DNA of 64,000 nt from Aliiroseovarius sp. F20344 (GTDB taxonomy: Bacteria; Pseudomonadota; Alphaproteobacteria; Rhodobacterales; Rhodobacteraceae), in the NCBI RefSeq assembly GCF_023016155.1, contig NZ_JALKBG010000003.1:558001-622000 (forward strand), written 5' to 3'. The stretch's first letter is position 1. Each line of letters starts with the position of its first letter. The position numbers and the translations under genes are program-made. Of the stretch, positions 22,695-29,537 are shown piece after piece. The notes beneath the pieces were generated by a model, which saw only the letters and a list, made by a program, of their open reading frames with translations, was not told where the DNA came from and ran no database searches.

Positions 22695-23042
22695 TCAGCT
22701 TGCGTTGGCCAGCCCACCATCAAGGGCGCTGGCAACATCGGCATGGATTGTAAAAACGGTGTCCATTCGCGTCAGGCTAAACACCTTTTTCACCGTACTC
22801 GACAAGCCAGCAAGCTCAAAACTGCGCCCGTCTGGCACCTGCTTTAAAGCGGCGACAATCGCGCCAAGACCGCTGGAATCAATGAAATCGACGCGAGACA
22901 TATCGACCACAATGCGGTCTGGGCCATCCGCGGTCATCTCGCGCATGGTATCTTTGAAGCTGATTGCGATTGCGGCGTCGATTCTGTTGTTGTCGACGGT
23001 AATCAGACGGGCTTGTGGGCCATCTTGGAAACTGAGTTGCAC
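22695..23042 (-). CDS. Anti-sigma factor antagonist (STAS domain)
   Basis: This 115-residue STAS protein resembles SpoIIAA/RsbV. The phosphorylatable Ser lies in FIDSSGLGAIVA. In related partner-switching systems the unphosphorylated form captures the anti-sigma kinase and frees the sigma factor. It starts with GTG at 23042, preceded by a strong AAGGAG, and is followed 31 bases later by the RsbW-like kinase gene. It is divergent from the thiolase gene with 98 bases between starts. Confidence 0.92.
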   Translation of the reverse strand: MQLSFQDGPQARLITVDNNRIDAAIAISFKDTMREMTADGPDRIVVDMSRVDFIDSSGLGAIVAALKQVPDGRSFELAGLSSTVKKVFSLTRMDTVFTIHADVASALDGGLANAS

Positions 23043-23140
23043 GGGTTCGCTCCTTCACACGGTTAGTAGAACTACAGTCTAGACGGCGATCCTTACCATT
23101 CGGTAAGCGAGTACGGGAAAAGCATTGGCTGGAGGCAAAG

Positions 23141-24319
23141 ATGAAAAACGTGGTTATCGCAGGGGCGGCGCGCACCCCCATGGGCGGATTTCAGGGCGCA
23201 TTCTCGGGTGTGACAGCTTCCGAGCTGGGCGGCGCAGCAATCAAGGCCGCATTGGAAGATGCAGGCGCCGAGGCCAGCCAGATTGAAGAGCTTCTGATGG
23301 GCTGTGTTCTGCCCGCCGGTCAGGGTCAGGCACCCGCACGTCAGGCAGGTTTTGCTGGCGGTTTGGGCAAAGAGGTTCCGGCGACCACGCTGAACAAGAT
23401 GTGCGGCTCGGGTATGAAGACTGCGATGATCGCCTATGATCAGGTCGCGCTGGGTGGCACCGACATCATGGTCGCTGGCGGTATGGAGAGCATGACCGAA
23501 GCTCCCTACATCCTGCCGAAAATGCGCAGCGGTGCACGGATCGGACACGGTGCGGTCGTGGACCACATGTTCCTGGACGGTCTGGAAGACGCCTATGACA
23601 AGGGTCGCTTGATGGGCACGTTTGCCGAAGATTGCGCAGAAAGCTTCCAGTTCACACGCGAAGCTCAGGATGAATACGCACTGAAGTCGCTGTCGAACTC
23701 TTTGGAAGCACAGAAGTCTGGTGCATTTGAAGGTGAGGTTGCCGCCGTCACCATCAAGACCCGCAAGGGCGATATTGTGGTGGCTGAAGATGAACAGCCT
23801 GGCAATGCGCGTCCGGACAAGATCCCGACCCTAAAACCTGCCTTCCGTAAGGATGGAACCGTTACAGCGGCCAACAGCTCGTCGATTTCGGATGGGGCTG
23901 CGGCGTTGGTTGTTGCATCGGAAGACGCGGCCAACGCGGCCGGCCTGAAGATTCGCGCGCGCATTCTGGGTCACGCGAGCCATGCTCAAGAGCCGAACTT
24001 GTTCACAACGGCCCCTGTCCCTGCGGCGCAAAAGCTGCTGGACCGTCTGGGCTGGACCAAAGACGACGTGGACCTGTGGGAAGTGAACGAGGCCTTCGCC
24101 GTCGTCCCCATGGCCTTCATGCACGAAATGGGTCTGGCGCGTGACATCGTGAACGTAAACGGCGGTGCTTGTGCGCTGGGCCACCCAATTGGGGCCTCGG
24201 GCACGCGCATCATGGTGACGCTGTTGAACGCGCTTGAGAAACGTGGTCTGAAACGTGGTGTAGCCGCGATTTGCATCGGGGGCGGTGAAGGCACTGCCAT
24301 CGCGATTGAACGCGTGTAA
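23141..24319 (+). CDS. Acetyl-CoA acetyltransferase (thiolase)
   Basis: This biosynthetic-type thiolase condenses two acetyl-CoA to acetoacetyl-CoA or runs the reverse reaction. It has 392 residues. Cys88 in NKMCGSGMKT is the acyl-binding nucleophile, His lies in GHPIGASGTR and the second Cys in CIGGGEGTA. Similar proteins are called PhaA or AtoB; no phaB or fatty-acid genes are beside it, so the pathway is not settled. The ATG follows TGGAGGCAAAG, and a strong terminator follows the gene. Confidence 0.93.
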   Translation: MKNVVIAGAARTPMGGFQGAFSGVTASELGGAAIKAALEDAGAEASQIEELLMGCVLPAGQGQAPARQAGFAGGLGKEVPATTLNKMCGSGMKTAMIAYDQVALGGTDIMVAGGMESMTEAPYILPKMRSGARIGHGAVVDHMFLDGLEDAYDKGRLMGTFAEDCAESFQFTREAQDEYALKSLSNSLEAQKSGAFEGEVAAVTIKTRKGDIVVAEDEQPGNARPDKIPTLKPAFRKDGTVTAANSSSISDGAAALVVASEDAANAAGLKIRARILGHASHAQEPNLFTTAPVPAAQKLLDRLGWTKDDVDLWEVNEAFAVVPMAFMHEMGLARDIVNVNGGACALGHPIGASGTRIMVTLLNALEKRGLKRGVAAICIGGGEGTAIAIERV

Positions 24320-24344
24320 GATCACCTAAGACCCGCAAGATTAG

Positions 24345-24368
24345 GGGCGCGGGTTTCCGCGCCCTTTT
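24345..24368 (+). terminator. Rho-independent terminator after the thiolase gene
   Basis: A perfect stem GGGCGCGG / CCGCGCCC with a GTTT loop is followed by TTTT, 25 bases after the thiolase stop and 15 bases before the next start codon. Confidence 0.88.
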
Positions 24369-24383
24369 CATTTGGAAAACACC

Positions 24384-24836
24384 ATGAAGATCAACTACGC
24401 CGAAACTGCCCAAATCATTGCATCGCTTACTGAAGGCGAGTCAGATGAGGTCGCCCTGATGGCCACCGTCACCTGCGAGCTGCACCACGCCGATGACCGG
24501 TTCGACTGGACGGGCTTCTATCGCGTGACCGAGCCCGAGTTGCTGAAGATTGGACCCTATCAAGGCGGACACGGCTGTTTACAGATCCCGTTTTCGCGCG
24601 GGGTCTGCGGCGCTGCCGCCCGCACGGGCGAGGTCCAGTTGGTGGACGACGTGGATGCATTTCCCGGCCATATCGCCTGCGCATCCTCAACACGGTCAGA
24701 AGTCGTGTTGCCAGTCTGGAACACCGAAGGTGCGCTGATCGCTGTGCTGGATATCGACAGTGATCAGCCCGCTGCGTTCGCACAGGAAGACGTGAATGCT
24801 CTGGCGAAAATTCTGTCAGACACGTTCGCGCGTTAA
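24384..24836 (+). CDS. msrC: Free methionine-(R)-sulfoxide reductase (GAF domain)
   Basis: This single-GAF-domain enzyme repairs free methionine-R-sulfoxide (fRMsr; YebR in E. coli). The three family cysteines are in HGCLQIPFSRGVCGAAA and HIACASSTRSE, and SEVVLPV and VLDIDSD are typical of the group. The ATG at 24384 gives 150 residues; an in-frame TTG four codons upstream lies inside the hairpin region and is less likely. The gene begins 15 bases after the thiolase terminator. Confidence 0.9.
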   Translation: MKINYAETAQIIASLTEGESDEVALMATVTCELHHADDRFDWTGFYRVTEPELLKIGPYQGGHGCLQIPFSRGVCGAAARTGEVQLVDDVDAFPGHIACASSTRSEVVLPVWNTEGALIAVLDIDSDQPAAFAQEDVNALAKILSDTFAR

Positions 24837-24952
24837 CTGCGTAACCAAAGCAATCATTCATTTCAGACCCGTTTTCGCAGCCTGAACACGACAATTTTTC
24901 GTCGCTATCAGGCTTGCAACGAATCACCTTTCTGCCTCAACATGAAAAAAAA

Positions 24953-24967
24953 CGTGAAAATTTCACG
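24953..24967. promoter_or_regulatory. Palindromic operator upstream of the XRE-cupin regulator
   Basis: CGTGAAAATTTCACG is a perfect 7+1+7 palindrome ending 22 bases before the regulator's start codon. It is nested in wider arms, CATGAA (24941) and TTCATG ending at 24979. The position suggests autoregulation by the protein encoded just downstream. I found no second copy before the two oxidoreductase genes. Confidence 0.6.
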
Positions 24968-24989
24968 ATATCGTTCATGGGAGGACCAC

Positions 24990-25568
24990 ATGCTTCACAG
25001 CGACCCACAGCACTTGCACCGAACCAGTCTTGGGGCTGATTTGCGGGCATTGCGCAAGTCGCGTGGCATGACCCTAACAGAAGTGTCCGAGGCTTTGGGT
25101 CGTTCCGTTGGATGGCTTAGCCAAGTGGAACGTGACAAATCCGAGCCGTCGATTTCGGACTTGCGTGAGATTGCCGAGGTGCTCGGCGTCCCTATGTCGC
25201 TTCTTTTCGCACATAAACCTGCACTAGAAGGCGAGAAAGGACGCATTGTCAGGGCTGGCAATCGACGTCCGATGGGTGCCGGTCATGAGGGCTTGATCGA
25301 AGAGCTGCTCTCGCCTGATCTGACCGATGATTTCGAAATGGTGCATTCCACCTTCGAGCCGCATTCGAAAACCGAATCCCCGGCCAGCCGTCCCACTCAG
25401 GAAGTTGGCTATGTGATTTCGGGCAAGCTGGACCTGACAATTGGGGGGCGTCCCTTCACCGTTCAATCCGGGGACAGCTTCCGCATCAAGCACGAAGCAT
25501 TTGTATGGGCGAACCCATATGACGAACCGGCCGTGGTGATCTGGGTGATCGCTCCGCCGGTTTATTAA
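24990..25568 (+). CDS. XRE-family transcriptional regulator with cupin sensor domain
   Basis: A helix-turn-helix domain (about 10-70: LRALRKSRGMTLTEVSEALG, WLSQVERDKSEPSI) is joined to a C-terminal cupin (about 110-190: TQEVGYVISGKLDLTIGG, SGDSFRIKHE). Such regulators sense small metabolites through the cupin and control amine or amino-acid catabolism genes. The ATG at 24990 has a near-perfect GGGAGGACCAC; an in-frame ATG 16 codons upstream overlaps the palindrome and is unlikely. It lies 10 bases before the GFA gene, so it probably heads the operon and controls the oxidoreductases. Confidence 0.92.
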   Translation: MLHSDPQHLHRTSLGADLRALRKSRGMTLTEVSEALGRSVGWLSQVERDKSEPSISDLREIAEVLGVPMSLLFAHKPALEGEKGRIVRAGNRRPMGAGHEGLIEELLSPDLTDDFEMVHSTFEPHSKTESPASRPTQEVGYVISGKLDLTIGGRPFTVQSGDSFRIKHEAFVWANPYDEPAVVIWVIAPPVY

Positions 25569-25578
25569 GGAGGGTCGG

Positions 25579-25953
25579 ATGCTAAAAGGAAGCTGCCTAT
25601 GCGGCGCGATAGAATTTGAGACCTCGGCCAATCCAAAAGGCGTCTCTATGTGCCACTGTAGCCAATGCCAGAAGCAATCCGGTGGCATCTGGGCCTCCGC
25701 TTACGTAGCAGAGGCCGACCTGACAATTGCTGGCGACGTCAAATGGTACGCCGCAAGTGACGCCGCCAAACGCGGTAGTTGTCCGACCTGCGGATCTTTC
25801 CTGTTCTGGAAAGCCAATGACGAAGACACGATCAGTTTTGCGCTGGGTGCAATTGACGGACCCACCGGCCTGAAGCTCGAGAAACACATCTTTATCGCCG
25901 ACAAGGGCGACTATTACGAAATCGCTGACGGCTTGCCGCAAAGCGCGCAGTAA
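25579..25953 (+). CDS. GFA-family zinc protein (glutathione-dependent formaldehyde-activating-like)
   Basis: This 124-residue zinc-binding protein keeps the family cysteines: SCLCGAIEF, MCHCSQCQKQSG and GSCPTCGSFLF. The founding member was reported to speed adduct formation between formaldehyde and glutathione, although that activity has been questioned. Placement between the XRE-cupin regulator and a demethylating oxidoreductase gene fits handling of formaldehyde from N-demethylation. That link is inference. Spacing is 10 bases from the regulator and 23 bases to the next gene. Confidence 0.9.
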   Translation: MLKGSCLCGAIEFETSANPKGVSMCHCSQCQKQSGGIWASAYVAEADLTIAGDVKWYAASDAAKRGSCPTCGSFLFWKANDEDTISFALGAIDGPTGLKLEKHIFIADKGDYYEIADGLPQSAQ

Positions 25954-25976
25954 CTCTTAGATAGACGGAGACCACC

Positions 25977-28424
25977 ATGTCTGATTTCCCCACCAAAGCC
26001 CGCGTTGTCATCATCGGTGGCGGTGTCGTCGGCGCATCAACACTGTACCACCTTGGCCTGAAGGGCTGGACCGATTGTGTCCTGCTGGAAAAGAACGAGC
26101 TGACCGCAGGGTCGACCTGGCACGCGGCGGGCAATGTGCCGACGTTCTCGAACAGCTGGGCGATCATGAACATGCAGCGCTATTCGACCGAGCTGTATTC
26201 GCGTTTGGGTGAAGAGGTCGATTATCCAATGAACTATCACCAGTCGGGTTCAATCCGACTGGCGCACACCAAGGAGCGAATGCAGGAATTCGAGCGCGCC
26301 CGTTCCATGGGTCACTATCAGGGCATCGAGATGGAGATGTGGACGCCTGAGCAGGCGAAAGAGCGTTATCCGTTCCTTGAGATCCACGACCTTATGGGCG
26401 TGCTTTGGGATCCGTCGGATGGCGATATTGATCCCGCTCAGGTCACGCAGGCGCTGGCGAAGGGTGCGCGCGACATGGGGCAAAAGATCCTGCGCTTTAC
26501 CCCGGCCACGGGTGTGACCCAGAAGGAAGACAAGACATGGGTTGTTCACACTGAAAAGGGTGACATCGAATGTGACTATGTGGTGAACGCCGCTGGTTAC
26601 TATGCCCAACGCGTGGGCGAGATGTTCAAGCCCTATGGCGGACGCACCGTGCCGATGATGGTGATGGAGCACCAGTACCTTCTGACCGAACAGATCCCCG
26701 AAGTGGAAGCATGGTCCAAGGAACATGGCGGTAAGCTGCCTCTGATCCGCGACGTGGATGTGTCGTACTACCTGCGGCAGGAAAAGCACGGCTATAACCT
26801 TGGTCCGTATGAGCCGAACTGTAAGGCGCATTGGCTTGGCGACGATAAGATGCCTGAAGATTTCAGTTTCCAGCTTTGGCAGGAAGATCTGGACCGGATC
26901 GAAGATATCGTGGTCGATGCAATGGCGCGTGTGCCGCTGATGGAAACTTCAGGCGTGTCCAGTGTGATCAACGGCCCGATTCCCTATGCGCCGGATGGTT
27001 TGCCCCTTATTGGCCCCATGCCAGGCGTCGCGAATGCGTTTGAGGCCTGTGTGTTTACGTTCGGCATCGCCCAAGGCGGTGGCGCCGGGAAGGTCATGGC
27101 CGAATGGATCGTCGATGGCGGTACCGAATGGGACATGTGGGCAGTCGATCCGCGCCGCTATACCGACTACACCGATCAGGATTACTGCGATCAGAAAGGA
27201 ATGGAGGTCTACGGCAACGAATACGCCATGCACTTCCCCCATCACGAATGGCCCGCTGCGCGCGACAAGAAACTGTCGCCGGTGCATGACCGTGTGATCG
27301 CTGCTGGTGGCGTCATGGGTGCCTATAACGGCTGGGAACGCGCCAACTGGTTTGCGCAAGACGGCGACGATACCTCGCTGGAAGCGACCCACACGTGGGG
27401 CCGCCAAGGACCTTGGACCCAGCGTGTGAAAGAAGAATGCGAGGCCGTGCGTGACGGTGTTGGTGTTCTGGATCTGCCGGGCTTCTCGCGGTTTGAACTG
27501 TCGGGTGAAGGTGCAGCGGAATGGCTTCGTGGCATGGTCACCGGCGCGCTGACCAAGGTGGGCCGGATGAACCTGATCTATTTCTCGGATGACCGCGGTC
27601 GCATCCTGACCGAGATGTCGTGCCAGCGTCACGCCGAGGATCACTTCACCCTGATCACCGCAGCCTCCGCACAGTGGCATGATTTCGAGGTGCTGAAGCG
27701 CAAACTGCCGGAAGGTCTGTCCTTGACCGACCACACGACCGAGAAAGACACCCTGATTGTGACCGGCCCCAAATCGCGTGACCTGATGACCGAAATTGGC
27801 ACCGATGCCGACCTGTCGTTGGGCTGGTTGACCCATCAAGAGGCCACCGTCGCGGGCAAATCTGCCCGTGTCGTACGCGTGTCCTTCGCTGGTGAACTGG
27901 GTTGGGAAATCCACGCGACCAACGCCGACATGCCTGCCATCTATGACGCGGTCATAGCGGCAGGGGCCAAGCCCTTCGGCATGTATGCGCTGGACAGCTT
28001 GCGTCTGGAAAAGGGCTATCGCACTTGGAAAGGCGACCTGTCGACCGATTACTCAATGTTCGAAGGTGGTCTGGAACGCTTCGTGCGTCTGGACAAACCG
28101 CAGGACTTCCCGGGCAAAGCCGCGCTTCAGTCGGAAAAGCAGCAGGGGTCAAAGAAGGCCTTCGTCACCCTCACGGTTGATGCCGGTGACTGCGATGCGC
28201 CCTATATGTCCTGCATCTGGTCGGGCGATCAGATCGTCGGTGAAACCACCTCGGGCGGTTGGGGCTATCGCGTGAACGGCTCGATCGCGTTGGGCATGGT
28301 ACGCACCGATCTGGCCGAACCCGGCACCGAGCTTGAGGTCGAAATCTACGGCCAAAAATACAAGGCCGTGGTTCAACCCGATCAACCGCTGTGGGATCCA
28401 GAAAACGAAAGGCTGCGTGCCTAA
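25977..28424 (+). CDS. Dimethylglycine/sarcosine dehydrogenase-like FAD and folate enzyme
   Basis: This 815-residue protein combines an N-terminal FAD-binding amine oxidase domain (GGGVVGASTLYHL near 14) with a C-terminal GcvT-like folate-binding part (about 430-810). The covalent FAD-attachment His is His49 in TAGSTWHAAG, as in dimethylglycine dehydrogenase. Enzymes of this kind remove an N-methyl group, and the GcvT part traps it as methylene-tetrahydrofolate. Whether the substrate is dimethylglycine, sarcosine or a related amine cannot be decided. The ATG follows CGGAGACCACC. A paralogue of the same length lies two genes downstream. Confidence 0.88.
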   Translation: MSDFPTKARVVIIGGGVVGASTLYHLGLKGWTDCVLLEKNELTAGSTWHAAGNVPTFSNSWAIMNMQRYSTELYSRLGEEVDYPMNYHQSGSIRLAHTKERMQEFERARSMGHYQGIEMEMWTPEQAKERYPFLEIHDLMGVLWDPSDGDIDPAQVTQALAKGARDMGQKILRFTPATGVTQKEDKTWVVHTEKGDIECDYVVNAAGYYAQRVGEMFKPYGGRTVPMMVMEHQYLLTEQIPEVEAWSKEHGGKLPLIRDVDVSYYLRQEKHGYNLGPYEPNCKAHWLGDDKMPEDFSFQLWQEDLDRIEDIVVDAMARVPLMETSGVSSVINGPIPYAPDGLPLIGPMPGVANAFEACVFTFGIAQGGGAGKVMAEWIVDGGTEWDMWAVDPRRYTDYTDQDYCDQKGMEVYGNEYAMHFPHHEWPAARDKKLSPVHDRVIAAGGVMGAYNGWERANWFAQDGDDTSLEATHTWGRQGPWTQRVKEECEAVRDGVGVLDLPGFSRFELSGEGAAEWLRGMVTGALTKVGRMNLIYFSDDRGRILTEMSCQRHAEDHFTLITAASAQWHDFEVLKRKLPEGLSLTDHTTEKDTLIVTGPKSRDLMTEIGTDADLSLGWLTHQEATVAGKSARVVRVSFAGELGWEIHATNADMPAIYDAVIAAGAKPFGMYALDSLRLEKGYRTWKGDLSTDYSMFEGGLERFVRLDKPQDFPGKAALQSEKQQGSKKAFVTLTVDAGDCDAPYMSCIWSGDQIVGETTSGGWGYRVNGSIALGMVRTDLAEPGTELEVEIYGQKYKAVVQPDQPLWDPENERLRA

Positions 28425-28436
28425 AACCCAATCACA

Positions 28437-28460
28437 CCCCGCGCGCATTTGTGCGCGGGG
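28437..28460 (+). terminator. GC-rich hairpin after the first oxidoreductase gene
   Basis: CCCCGCGC / GCGCGGGG can pair over eight bases plus two inner pairs, starting 13 bases after the stop codon. No T-run follows, so it could be an intrinsic pause, an mRNA stabiliser or a weak terminator before the regulator gene. Confidence 0.45.
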
Positions 28461-28484
28461 CCGTCAATCAGCGAGGTGAAGAAG

Positions 28485-29453
28485 ATGAAGGACATGATCC
28501 AGCATCCAATTCAGGTCGATATCCTGATGTCGGATGGTTTCGTTCTGACTGAACTGTCCGCCATTTTTGAACTTCTGCGCATCGCCAACCGGGTTACCGC
28601 GCGCGAGGTGTTTCGCTGGCAGAGCCTGTCACGTCACGGCGGCGCTGTCAGCTGTCGCGCTGGAATCGACGTGGCGACCCAGCCCTTTGATCCCAAGCCA
28701 TCAGCACACTACGTCTTTGTGTTGGGCAATTCCAATCCGGACGCCAAAGAGCTGTCTCTGCAAAAAGAGATCAAGGCTTATCAATGGGCCGGTGCCCGCG
28801 TGATCCTGCTGTCCGAGGCAGCAAGCCGTCACATTGCCGAAACCGGCGAACAGTCGATGAGCCACACGACCCATTGGGAAAATCGCGCGGTTTTGAACGA
28901 GCGCGGTACGCCAGGCGTCGGGTCCTATGCTCTGGTCGCTGATGACGGACGCATCATTACGTCTGCGGGGATGGGATCGACACACGACCTTGTGCTGGCG
29001 TTGCTCGGCAGCCACCTGTCTGCTGCGTCAGTCGCGACAGTCGCTGATATCATGTTGCACGAAAACATCCGCACATTCGCAACTCTTCAACCCTTTGGCG
29101 GGAAAGAGCTTTCTTTGACAGGCAACCGGGCACTTGATCAGTGTGTCGAGTTGATGCAAGCCAATTTAGAGGAGCCCTTGCGCATCTCGGAACTGGTCTC
29201 GCTGCTCGGTATTTCGGAACGGTCCCTCGAACGTCACTTCCGCGCACATTTCCACACCACGCCCAATTCGTATTATCGCGAGTTACGTCTAAACCACGCC
29301 AACACGCTGCTTTTGAAAACAGCGATGAGCGTGCGGGATGTTGGGTTGGCTTGCGGCTTTCCCAATGGGTTTTCGTCGCTCTTCCGCCGCCATTTCGGCG
29401 TGACCCCGATGTCGCTGCGCAAGAACGGAAACTTGCCTGCCTACAATAACTAG
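28485..29453 (+). CDS. GlxA-family (AraC-type) transcriptional regulator
   Basis: An N-terminal DJ-1/PfpI-like domain (about 10-190) is followed by an AraC-type double helix-turn-helix (about 220-318: LVSLLGISERSLERHFRAHF, VRDVGLACGFPNGFSSLFRR). This architecture includes GbdR, the activator of glycine betaine and dimethylglycine catabolism in Pseudomonas. Its position between two dimethylglycine dehydrogenase-like genes supports a similar role by inference. The chosen ATG follows GAGGTGAAGAAG and gives 322 residues; the upstream open frame overlaps a hairpin. Confidence 0.92.
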   Translation: MKDMIQHPIQVDILMSDGFVLTELSAIFELLRIANRVTAREVFRWQSLSRHGGAVSCRAGIDVATQPFDPKPSAHYVFVLGNSNPDAKELSLQKEIKAYQWAGARVILLSEAASRHIAETGEQSMSHTTHWENRAVLNERGTPGVGSYALVADDGRIITSAGMGSTHDLVLALLGSHLSAASVATVADIMLHENIRTFATLQPFGGKELSLTGNRALDQCVELMQANLEEPLRISELVSLLGISERSLERHFRAHFHTTPNSYYRELRLNHANTLLLKTAMSVRDVGLACGFPNGFSSLFRRHFGVTPMSLRKNGNLPAYNN

Positions 29454-29537
29454 ATTCCGGCACTTTTGTCGGAAACACGATGTTTGGTCGCGGCATCTCG
29501 TGCCACCTTCAACCCGAATCCATCAAGGAGTGATGTC

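Noticed and set aside
28437-28460. Firm rho-independent terminator after the first demethylase gene
   Set aside because: The stem is strong but no T-run follows, so it is listed only with low confidence.
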